From the NCBI RefSeq assembly GCF_021531055.1, contig NZ_JADYTL010000001.1, forward strand, positions 1 through 64,000: a stretch of DNA of 64,000 nt, given 5' to 3'. Below, in pieces: positions 17,664-24,828 of this stretch; position 1 is the stretch's first letter, and each line of letters starts with the position of its first letter. The notes beneath the pieces are model-generated. The model was not told where the DNA came from and made no database searches. It saw only the letters and a program-made list of their open reading frames with translations. This stretch comes from Collinsella tanakaei (lineage in GTDB: Bacteria; Actinomycetota; Coriobacteriia; Coriobacteriales; Coriobacteriaceae). The position numbers and the translations under genes are program-made.

Positions 17664-17710
17664 TGGCCCGCGGTCCGCTGGGCCACTTTTGTTCGCGAAG
17701 TTGAATTATA
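17664..17710 (-). promoter_or_regulatory. Promoter and leader hairpin of the L,D-transpeptidase gene
   Basis: TATAAT on the minus strand at 17705-17710 is a good -10 box. A hairpin (TGGCCC/GGGCCA, 17664-17685) would lie in the leader. No convincing -35 element is seen. Confidence 0.45.
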
Positions 17711-17834
17711 TATGCCTACGTGGACATTCGCCCGATTCGATCGCCTGTTTCACAGGTATTTGAGGACATCTGCACGCGACGACCACGATAGGGGGTCGAA
17801 GCCCTGTCGTTCCGACGTTGCAGGACGGGTGTAC

Positions 17835-19442
17835 CTAACCGCAGATGCCGCAGCGACGACATGCCTCGCGCGCGCTCGGGGCGACGGCGATGCCGCCCTT
17901 CGCGGTCTCGCGCAGGCTTGCCGGCAGGGCGTGGCCGACGGCGAGCATGACCTTTGCCATCTCGTCGAACGGCACGAAGCTCCGCACGCCGGCGAGCGCG
18001 AGCTGCGCCGCCGAGAACGCGGCGGCGACGCCGATCGCGTTGCGGTTCTGGCAGGGCACCTCCACAAGACCGCCGACCGGATCGCACACGAGGCCGAGCA
18101 GGTTGGACAGCGCGATGGAGGCCGCATCGAGCGAGCATGCGGGCGAGCCGCCGAGCATCTGCACGAGCGCCGCGGCCGCCATTGCCGCCGCGCTGCCGAC
18201 CTCGGCCTGGCAGCCGCCTTCGGCGCCGGCGACGCAGGCGGAGGTGGAGAGGTTGAGTCCCACGGCGGCGGCGCAGAACAGGGCATCCATGATCTGGTGG
18301 TCGTCGAGTCCCAGGTGATCGGCGAGCGCGAGCACGCAGCCCGGGACGACGCCGGCCGAACCCGCGGTGGGGGCGGCGACGATCACGCCCATGCTCGCGC
18401 TGCGCTCGAGCACGGCCATGGCGCGGGCGACGGCGGCCGTCTGCACGGAGCCGAGCAGCGCGGCCGAGACGGGTCCATCCGCGGTCGCGTTCATGAGTTT
18501 CGCCTCGCCGCCGATAAAGCCGCCGAGCGAGCGCTGGGGGTCCGACAGGGGTGCGGTCGTCTCGTCGCGCATGACCTCGAGGACGCGCGCCATGGACGCC
18601 ACGCAGCGCTCCTCGCCGATCAGGTTCGCCTCGCGCACCGCCATGACGGCGCCGATCGTGAGGCCGAGCGATTCGCAGGCGTCGAGCAGCTGCTCGCCGT
18701 CGTCGAACAGCTCCGGTGTGGAGACGCCGGGCGCCAGCGTCGAGGCGGAACCCGGCACCTCGATGAAGGTGGCGTAATCGACCGCGTCGAGCGCGCGCAC
18801 GTGCGGCAGCACGTCGTCGCATGCCGCGCCGTCGGTCTCGAACACCGAGTAGGCCTGGCCGCCCGCCTCGGTGCGGTAGGTGCGGCAAAACGCGATGTTG
18901 ACCTGCTCTGCTGCGAGCAGGCTCGTGAGGGCCGCCAGCGCGCCGGGGGCGTCGCGATGGGCGACGAACAGCGTGCTGTACATGCCGGAGATGTCCACGC
19001 CCACGCCGTTGATGCGGCTGATGCGGATGCGGCCGCCACCGAGGCTCTCGCCGCGCACGGCGGCGGTGGCGCCCGTGTCGTTGGTCATGTCGATGTCGAC
19101 GGTGTTGGGATGCAGGGTCCCGTCGTCGCCCGCGACATCGAAGGTGAAGGTGAGCCCTCGTTCCTGTGCGATGGCGAACGAGTCGCGGATCCGCTCGTCG
19201 TCGGTGTCGAAACCCATGATGCCGGCGACGAGCGCGCGGTCGGTGCCGTGGCCGCGATAGGTGTGGGCGAAGCTGTTCCACAGCGTGAACCGGACCGATG
19301 CGATCGTTCCCTCGAGCAGCGAGGCGGCGACGGACGCGCAGCGCAGCGCGCCGGCGGTGTGGGACGAGGACGGTCCCACCATGATGGGGCCCAAGATCTC
19401 GAATGCCGAGGTGGTCGCCAGGGTTTGCGGTTTGCCTGCCAT
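17835..19442 (-). CDS. sdaA: L-serine ammonia-lyase, single-chain beta-ACT-alpha form
   Basis: The 535-residue enzyme converts L-serine to pyruvate and ammonia using a 4Fe-4S cluster. The N-terminal beta domain has the signature GPIMVGPSSSHTAGALRCA and is followed by an ACT-like segment (LFVAHRDAPGALAALTSLL, about residues 150-230). The alpha domain follows, with MGVIVAAPTAGSAGVVPG and conserved cysteines in ALFCAAAVG, SACVAGAEGGC and GLVCDPVGG. The C-terminus ends ACRRCGICG, cysteine-rich like the tails that occupy the active site in characterised relatives. Many iron-sulfur serine dehydratases have separate alpha and beta chains when an ACT domain is present; here all are fused. The start at 19442 has CAGGAG. 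The gene is monocistronic. Confidence 0.93.
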   Translation of the reverse strand: MAGKPQTLATTSAFEILGPIMVGPSSSHTAGALRCASVAASLLEGTIASVRFTLWNSFAHTYRGHGTDRALVAGIMGFDTDDERIRDSFAIAQERGLTFTFDVAGDDGTLHPNTVDIDMTNDTGATAAVRGESLGGGRIRISRINGVGVDISGMYSTLFVAHRDAPGALAALTSLLAAEQVNIAFCRTYRTEAGGQAYSVFETDGAACDDVLPHVRALDAVDYATFIEVPGSASTLAPGVSTPELFDDGEQLLDACESLGLTIGAVMAVREANLIGEERCVASMARVLEVMRDETTAPLSDPQRSLGGFIGGEAKLMNATADGPVSAALLGSVQTAAVARAMAVLERSASMGVIVAAPTAGSAGVVPGCVLALADHLGLDDHQIMDALFCAAAVGLNLSTSACVAGAEGGCQAEVGSAAAMAAAALVQMLGGSPACSLDAASIALSNLLGLVCDPVGGLVEVPCQNRNAIGVAAAFSAAQLALAGVRSFVPFDEMAKVMLAVGHALPASLRETAKGGIAVAPSAREACRRCGICG

Positions 19443-19605
19443 GGATGCTCCTGAATCGCGGTCGAGGTGTCCGGTCGCCTCCATTGTGGCACATCGCTTC
19501 TATCGCACAAGGCGCATTTCCCGGACCGTCGCCGCGCGTGGTCGTTTGACGTCGGAGGGCGGGGCATGATGCCTGCTCGCTTCGCACCATGTCTCTATTT
19601 CTCCC

Positions 19606-19642
19606 GGCCCTTTTTGGGACACAGGCCCTTTTTGTGACACGG
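19606..19642. repeat. Tandem GGCCCTTTTTGKGACAC repeat
   Basis: Two adjacent copies of an 18-19 base unit (19606-19623 and 19624-19642) lie in the gap between the divergent serine dehydratase and DUF969 genes. They differ at one or two bases. Their role is unknown; they could be slippage products or relics of an extragenic repeat. Confidence 0.7.
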
Positions 19643-19801
19643 CTCGCCGGTGGATGCGGCCGCTCCGCCATCCCGTGCGACCCTTGCCATCGGCGTTCTG
19701 GTAGGATGCCGTACTGCATAGGTGGCGTGCGGCGCAAGGTGACCGCACGGATCGGCGCCCCGCGCACGCTCGGGGCACATGTCAGGAAAGAAGGCGATCG
19801 A

Positions 19802-20527
19802 ATGGAGCTTATCAAGCTCATCGGCATCGTCATCGTCGTGATCGGGTTCGCGCTCAAGCTCGACTCGATCCTGGTCATCATGATCGCGGCGGTGGCGACG
19901 GCACTCGTGAGCGGGCTCGACCCCGTGGTGTTCCTCCAGACCCTCGGCGACAGCTTCGTGTCCAACCGCAGCATGCTCATCTTCATCATCGTGATGGTGG
20001 TGACGGGCACCCTCGAGCGCAACGGCCTCAAGCAGGCCGCCGCCGCGCTCATGCGGAAGGTCAAGAGCGCGAGCGCCGGTGTGGTGATCGGCATCTACGG
20101 TATCTTCCGCCTGGTCTTCGCCGCCTTCAACGTGAGCTTCGGCGGCGTCGCGGGATTCGTGCGGCCCATCGTCATGCCGATGGCGGTCGCCGCCGGCGAG
20201 AACCGCGCGGGCAAGGTCACCGATAGGTACCTCGAGCACATGAAGGGTATGGCCTCCGGCATGGAGAACGTCGCGTGGTTCTTCGGCCAGATGCTGTTCG
20301 TGGGTACCTCCGGCGCGCTGCTCGTGCAGGGCACGCTGCGCGATCTGGGCTATGAGACCGAGCTCATCGACCTCATGACGGTCCAGATACCCATCGCCGT
20401 CATCGCGACCGCGGTGACCATCGGGTTCTATCTGCTGCTCGACCGTGCCTACGCCAAGCAGTCCGCGCAGGCAGAGGGCCCCGGCGTGTCGGCCGAGTCC
20501 ATCGCCGACGATGCGAAGGGGGAGTGA
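19802..20527 (+). CDS. DUF969-family membrane protein, predicted 5-oxoproline transporter subunit
   Basis: The 241-residue protein has about six membrane helices (first at 5-25, last at 195-220) and the conserved block FRLVFAAFNVSFGGVAGFVRP, typical of DUF969. The start at 19802 has a GAAGG site. DUF969 and DUF979 proteins occur as a pair. From their genome links to 5-oxoproline metabolism they are taken to be two parts of a 5-oxoproline (pyroglutamate) transporter. The DUF979 gene follows 5 bases later, and pyroglutamyl peptidase lies next downstream, which fits that role. Confidence 0.88.
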   Translation: MELIKLIGIVIVVIGFALKLDSILVIMIAAVATALVSGLDPVVFLQTLGDSFVSNRSMLIFIIVMVVTGTLERNGLKQAAAALMRKVKSASAGVVIGIYGIFRLVFAAFNVSFGGVAGFVRPIVMPMAVAAGENRAGKVTDRYLEHMKGMASGMENVAWFFGQMLFVGTSGALLVQGTLRDLGYETELIDLMTVQIPIAVIATAVTIGFYLLLDRAYAKQSAQAEGPGVSAESIADDAKGE

Positions 20528-20532
20528 GCCGC

Positions 20533-21486
20533 ATGAATCCCATCGACTACCTCATGAGCGGCGACGTCACGCTCTCCGATAAGCTGCTCGAGATCTTCTA
20601 CGTGGTCAACGGCATCGTCGCGCTGTATACGGGCTGGAAGAACCTGAACGACGCGGGCAACGAGCACCGTGTCGGCTCGGCGGTGTTCTGGCTGCTGCTC
20701 GGCTTCCTGTTCATCGTCGGCCCCTGGATTCCCAGCGAGATCACCGGTGCGCTCGTGATCGTGATGGTCATTCCGGCTATCCTCAAGCGCGTCGCCCCCG
20801 GTTCGGGTAAGGACCCCGACGAGGGCGAGATGGTGGGCAACTATCGCAGCATCGGCATGAAGATCTTCGTGCCGGCGCTGTGCATCGGCGTGTTCGCGCT
20901 GGCGTTCGCCCTGTTCACACCCATCAGCTCGCTCGTGGGTATCGGCGTGGGCGTGCTGGCGGCGGCGTTCATCCTGCGCGCGTACTCCAAGAAGAACACC
21001 CCGACGGTCTTTTTGAACGACGCTCGCCGCATGCTCGATGCCGTGGGGCCGCTCTCGTTGCTGCCGATCCTGCTCGCCGGCCTGGGCGCGGTGTTCACCG
21101 CGGCGGGCGTGGGCGAGGTCATCTCCGGGCTCGTGTCGTCGGTCATCCCCGAGGGTAACCTCGTGGTCGGTATCGTCGTCTACGCGGTCGGCATGGCGGT
21201 GTTCACCATGGTCATGGGCAACGCCTTCGCGGCCATCACCGTCATGACCGTGGGCGTGGGCGCGCCGTTCGTGCTCGCACTCGGCGCCGATCCGGTCGTC
21301 GTCGGCAGCGTCGCTCTCACCTGCGGCTATTGCGGAACGCTGTGCACGCCCATGGCGGCGAACTTCAACATGGTGCCGGTGGCGATCCTCGATATGAAGG
21401 ACAGGAACGGCGTCATCAAAAAACAGATCCCCATCGCGCTCGTGATGCTCGCGGTGCAGATCGTCTACATGATCGTCATGGCGTAA
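20533..21486 (+). CDS. DUF979-family membrane protein, predicted 5-oxoproline transporter subunit
   Basis: The 317-residue protein has about eight to nine membrane helices and the family blocks MVMGNAFAAITVMTVGVGAPF and CGYCGTLCTPMAANFNMVP. The ATG at 20533 is preferred because GGGGGAG lies 8 bases upstream; an in-frame GTG at 20524 overlaps the DUF969 stop. It forms a two-gene unit with DUF969, ended by a strong terminator at 21516-21552. The assignment follows family knowledge and synteny with pcp. Confidence 0.88.
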   Translation: MNPIDYLMSGDVTLSDKLLEIFYVVNGIVALYTGWKNLNDAGNEHRVGSAVFWLLLGFLFIVGPWIPSEITGALVIVMVIPAILKRVAPGSGKDPDEGEMVGNYRSIGMKIFVPALCIGVFALAFALFTPISSLVGIGVGVLAAAFILRAYSKKNTPTVFLNDARRMLDAVGPLSLLPILLAGLGAVFTAAGVGEVISGLVSSVIPEGNLVVGIVVYAVGMAVFTMVMGNAFAAITVMTVGVGAPFVLALGADPVVVGSVALTCGYCGTLCTPMAANFNMVPVAILDMKDRNGVIKKQIPIALVMLAVQIVYMIVMA

Positions 21487-21515
21487 CCGCGCCCGCCACC
21501 ATCGCAGGGCGCGCG

Positions 21516-21552
21516 TCGGCCCCGCTGGAGCGCATGCGTGCAGCGGGGCCGA
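21516..21552 (+). terminator. Terminator of the DUF969-DUF979 unit
   Basis: An 11-bp stem (TCGGCCCCGCT/AGCGGGGCCGA) with a 15-base loop, followed by TTTGT. It separates the transporter pair from pcp, although some read-through is possible. Confidence 0.75.
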
Positions 21553-21632
21553 TTTGTATGGCAAGGCGATGGCGGGGGCTCTCCGTGGGTACACATCCGT
21601 CAGGTGAGGCGGATCTCGTGAAAGGACAGACG

Positions 21633-22283
21633 ATGAAGATCTTGGTTACCGGTTTCCAGCCGTTCGGCGGCGAGAGCATGAACCCTGCGCTCGAGGCGGT
21701 GCGCCGTCTTCCCGATACCATCGCCGGCGCGCAGGTGGTCACCGCCGAGCTGCCCGTGGTGTTCGGTCGCGACGGCGAGGTGCTGCGCGAGGCTGTTGCC
21801 GAGCACAAGCCAGACGTCTGCCTGTGCATCGGGCAGGCGGGTGGACGCACGCACATCACGCCGGAGTTCGTGGGTATCAACTACGCGCACGCTCGCATCC
21901 CCGACAACGACGGCAACCAGCCGCTCGCACAGCCGATCGTCGAGGGCGGTCCGGACGCGTACTTCACATTGCTGCCGGTCCATGCGATGGTCGATAAGAT
22001 GCGCGCCGCGGGCGTTCCCGCCGTCGTGTCGTACACCGCGGGAACCTATTGCTGCAACGAGATGCTCTACACGGTGCTGCATCTGTGCGCGACCGACTAC
22101 CCCGAGATGCGCGGCGGCTTCATCCACGTCCCGTATGCCACCGAGCAGGCCGCTCGCCTGGGCGACGGCACGCCCTCGATGCCGATTGACACCATGGTCG
22201 AGGGCCTGACGCTTGCGATCGAGGCCTGCGTGGAGGTCGAGCACGGCGACATCGTCGGCACCACCGGCGGCACCGAGCAGTAG
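21633..22283 (+). CDS. pcp: Pyroglutamyl-peptidase I (pyrrolidone-carboxylate peptidase)
   Basis: The 216-residue protein has normal family length (about 215). It removes N-terminal 5-oxoproline from peptides in the cytoplasm. The motif GFQPFGGESMNPA is present, and the catalytic triad is visible: Glu in ITPEFVGINYA, Cys in GTYCCNEMLY (about residue 142), and His in GGFIHVPY. The start at 21633 has AAAGGAC. Its place just after a predicted 5-oxoproline transporter suggests a shared role in taking up or salvaging pyroglutamate and pyroglutamyl peptides. Confidence 0.97.
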   Translation: MKILVTGFQPFGGESMNPALEAVRRLPDTIAGAQVVTAELPVVFGRDGEVLREAVAEHKPDVCLCIGQAGGRTHITPEFVGINYAHARIPDNDGNQPLAQPIVEGGPDAYFTLLPVHAMVDKMRAAGVPAVVSYTAGTYCCNEMLYTVLHLCATDYPEMRGGFIHVPYATEQAARLGDGTPSMPIDTMVEGLTLAIEACVEVEHGDIVGTTGGTEQ

Positions 22284-22331
22284 CTTCCCGCTTCGCGCGA
22301 CCGGGGCCGTCTATCGTACCGATGAAACGAC

Positions 22332-22365
22332 GAAGCCCGCCTTCGAATCCTCGAAGGCGGGCTTC
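22332..22365. terminator. Bidirectional terminator between pcp and gltX
   Basis: A perfect 15-bp stem (GAAGCCCGCCTTCGA/TCGAAGGCGGGCTTC) with an ATCC loop between convergent genes. Confidence 0.85.
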
Positions 22366-22380
22366 TGCATGTCGCATGTC

Positions 22381-22405
22381 GAAAAACCCCTGGGGTTATT
22401 TTACA
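22381..22405. repeat. AAAAACCCCTGGGGT repeat at the gltX 3' end
   Basis: Twenty-one of 25 bases match the inner arm of the 49-bp inverted repeat at 13730-13754 (GAAAAATCCCTGGGGT...TTACA). Both lie at the 3' end of a minus-strand gene. It overlaps the last codons of gltX. Confidence 0.65.
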
Positions 22406-23882
22406 TGGCGAGGTCGCGGGCGCGGTCGATGCGCGCCAGGCAGTCGTCGCGGCCGATAAGCTGCATCGTCTCGCCGAGCGGGGGGCTCACCATGTTGCCG
22501 CACTCCGCCACGCGGATCGCCTGGAACACGATGCGCTTCTTGAGCTCGAGCGCATCGGGAAGCGGCTCCAAGGCGGCGTCGATGTTGGCTGCCGTCCAGT
22601 CGTCGGCGGCCAGCGTGCCGAGCGCCACGCGCGCGGCGTCGAGCACGGTGCCCATGCCCTCCTTGGCAAGGCCCTTGGCGACGGACTTCTCGTCATAGGC
22701 GAGCGTCTTGGCGGAGGCGAAGATCGGCGCGGCGACCTGGGCGGCATCGGCCGGCATCTTGGTGCGGGGGCGCACGATGGAGGCGAGCAGGCTCCACCAG
22801 GCGTCGGTGTGCGAACCGCGCACGACCTCCTTGCCGGCGGCGGCGAGCTGCGGGATCACGATCTGCTCGACGAACGTATCGTCGTCCATCGCGTTGATGT
22901 ACTCGGCGTTCATCCAGTCGAGCTTGGCGGGGTCGAAGGTCGCGGGATTCTTGGAGATGCGGTCGAGCGAGAAGCGGCTCGCGAGCACGTCGCGCGGGAT
23001 GATCGTGGTCTCGCCGTCGAGCGACCAACCGAGCAGCGACAGGTAGTTCACGAATGCGTCGGACAGGTAGCCGGCATCGCGGTACTCCTCGACGCTCGTG
23101 GCGCCGTGGCGCTTGGAGAGCTTCTTGCCGTCGGCGCCCAAGATCATGGAGATATGCGCGAAGGTGGGGACGGGCGCGCCCAGCGCCTCGTAGACCATGA
23201 CCTGGCGCGGCGTGTTGGACAGGTGGTCGTCGCCGCGGATGACATGCGTGATACCCATGGCGGCGTCGTCGACCACGGTGGCGAAGTTGTAGGTGGGGGT
23301 GCCGTCGGAGCGGAAGATCACGAAGTCGTCGAGCTCCTTGGCATCGAAGACCACGCGGCCGTGCACCGCGTCGTCGATCACCACGTCGCCGCGATCCTCG
23401 GGAACCTTGATGCGGATCGTGTAGGGCTCGCCGGCCTCCATGCGGGCACGCGCCTCGTCGGCGGGGATGTTGCGGCAGCGGCGCTGGTAGCCCTGGAAGG
23501 GATCCTTGCGGGCGCGCGCCTCCTCGCGGTCGGCCTCGAGTTGGGCGGGTGTGCAGAAGCACGGATAGGCACGGCCCTCGGCGAGCAGGCGCTCGGCGGC
23601 CTCGCGGTACATATCCAGGCGCTCGGTCTGCGCATAGGGGCCGTATGCGCCGCCGACCTCGGGACCCTCGTCCCAATCGAGGCCGAGCCAGCGCATGGCG
23701 CGCAGGATGACCTGGGTGTTCTCCGCGGTGGAGCGGGTGGGGTCGGTATCGTCGATGCGCAGGATGAACGTGCCGTGGTTGGCGCGGGCGAACGCCCAGT
23801 TGTAGATGGCGGTGCGGGCGCCGCCGATGTGAAGCTTGCCGGTGGGCGAGGGCGCGAAACGCACGCGGACGTCAGAGGTCAT
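22401..23882 (-). CDS. gltX: Glutamate--tRNA ligase
   Basis: The 493-residue class I synthetase charges tRNA-Glu. It has the HIGH-type motif APSPTGKLHIGGARTA and the KMSKS-type motif KKLSKRHGATS. The SWIM-type insertion contains CFCTPAQLEADREE. The C-terminal anticodon-binding domain covers about residues 330-493. The start at 23882 has GAGGAG at 6 bases. A minus-strand extended -10 (TGGTATAAT, TATAAT at 23923-23928) gives a leader of about 35 bases. The gene stands alone and converges with pcp. Confidence 0.97.
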   Translation of the reverse strand: MTSDVRVRFAPSPTGKLHIGGARTAIYNWAFARANHGTFILRIDDTDPTRSTAENTQVILRAMRWLGLDWDEGPEVGGAYGPYAQTERLDMYREAAERLLAEGRAYPCFCTPAQLEADREEARARKDPFQGYQRRCRNIPADEARARMEAGEPYTIRIKVPEDRGDVVIDDAVHGRVVFDAKELDDFVIFRSDGTPTYNFATVVDDAAMGITHVIRGDDHLSNTPRQVMVYEALGAPVPTFAHISMILGADGKKLSKRHGATSVEEYRDAGYLSDAFVNYLSLLGWSLDGETTIIPRDVLASRFSLDRISKNPATFDPAKLDWMNAEYINAMDDDTFVEQIVIPQLAAAGKEVVRGSHTDAWWSLLASIVRPRTKMPADAAQVAAPIFASAKTLAYDEKSVAKGLAKEGMGTVLDAARVALGTLAADDWTAANIDAALEPLPDALELKKRIVFQAIRVAECGNMVSPPLGETMQLIGRDDCLARIDRARDLAM

Positions 23883-23922
23883 GAAATGCTCCTCATGGGT
23901 TCGGTTCGTATGGATCGATCGC

Positions 23923-23928
23923 ATTATA
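23923..23928 (-). promoter_or_regulatory. gltX -10 box
   Basis: TATAAT preceded by TGG on the minus strand, an extended -10, about 40 bases before the gltX start codon. The -35 region is weak. Confidence 0.55.
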
Positions 23929-24051
23929 CCAGTGTGCCGTGAGCGCACGATCCGTACGGCGCGACTTAGCCATTGATGCACATTTGCCGTTCGCGACGCG
24001 GAATTGGGTATATGGTGTTGAGCACACCGATTTCCATCCTTGGGAGGTTCC

Positions 24052-24828
24052 GTGCTTCCAAACGATATGTTCCATACCGACGAGCCTTCGCCGATCGTGG
24101 TCGCGCGTGACGCATCCTACGGGGCGGCGGGTTATCGCTCCTTCGAGTTCGCCTCCTTCGAGGTGTGTCCGGGCGATGTCGTGGCACTCGTCTCGGTCGA
24201 TACCGCCGCATCGCGCGATGCGGTACTTGCCTGCGCGGGGCTCGTCCATCCGACGTCAGGCTCGCTTGCGGTCGACGGTGTCGAGCTCGCGCGCCGCGCT
24301 CGGCGGTCGCTGCGGGCCCCCTCGCTGCCGCGCGGATTCGCGGGCGTGGGCGTCTTCACCGGTCTGTTCGACGTCGATGTCGCGCTGACCGTCGAACAGG
24401 CGGTCGCGCGGGAATGCGCCTATCGCGGCGATCGCTCGACGGATGTGCTCGACTATCTTTCGGCGTTCGGGCTGGCGACCCATGCCGACCGAACGCTCGC
24501 CGTGCTCGATCCGGCGGCGCGCGCGCGTCTTTCGGCGGCGCTTGCGTGTGCGGGCGGCGTCCGGCTCGCTACGTTCGACCTGAACGACCCCTTCCTCGAC
24601 GGCGCGTCGCTCGCCGATATCCGTGAGACCATGGGGCTGCTGCGCGCATATTGCGCCGAACGCGGGGCCTGTGCGGTCGTGGCGACGGGCGAGACCGATG
24701 CGTGCGACGCGTTCACGCGGGTCTATCCCCTCGATATCGACGCGGCCGAACGGCTGCGACGGTCGCGTGCGCCGCGTCCGGCGCATCTGAAGATGGCAAG
24801 CACGGATGAGGGGGAGGTCGACGCATGA
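24052..24828 (+). CDS. Degenerate ABC-ATPase-like protein lacking a P-loop
   Basis: The 258-residue protein follows the layout of an ABC ATPase, but all nucleotide-binding motifs are lost. CPGDVVALVSVDTAASRDAV stands where Walker A should be, followed by LVHPTSGSLAVDG as in active ATPases. LDPAARARLSAALA replaces the LSGGQ helix, and ATFDLNDPFLDGASLADIRE replaces Walker B. A Q-loop-like GVFTGLFDVDVALTVEQAV also remains. It therefore cannot bind ATP in the usual way. The GTG at 24052 follows GGGAGG. Its stop overlaps the start of the YhgE/Pip gene by ATGA, so they are co-translated. It may be a structural or regulatory partner of that membrane protein. Confidence 0.75.
   Translation: MLPNDMFHTDEPSPIVVARDASYGAAGYRSFEFASFEVCPGDVVALVSVDTAASRDAVLACAGLVHPTSGSLAVDGVELARRARRSLRAPSLPRGFAGVGVFTGLFDVDVALTVEQAVARECAYRGDRSTDVLDYLSAFGLATHADRTLAVLDPAARARLSAALACAGGVRLATFDLNDPFLDGASLADIRETMGLLRAYCAERGACAVVATGETDACDAFTRVYPLDIDAAERLRRSRAPRPAHLKMASTDEGEVDA

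Noticed and set aside
22120-22377. Open frame overlapping the pcp 3' end on the minus strand
   Set aside because: It covers the terminator hairpin and is an antisense shadow of pcp.
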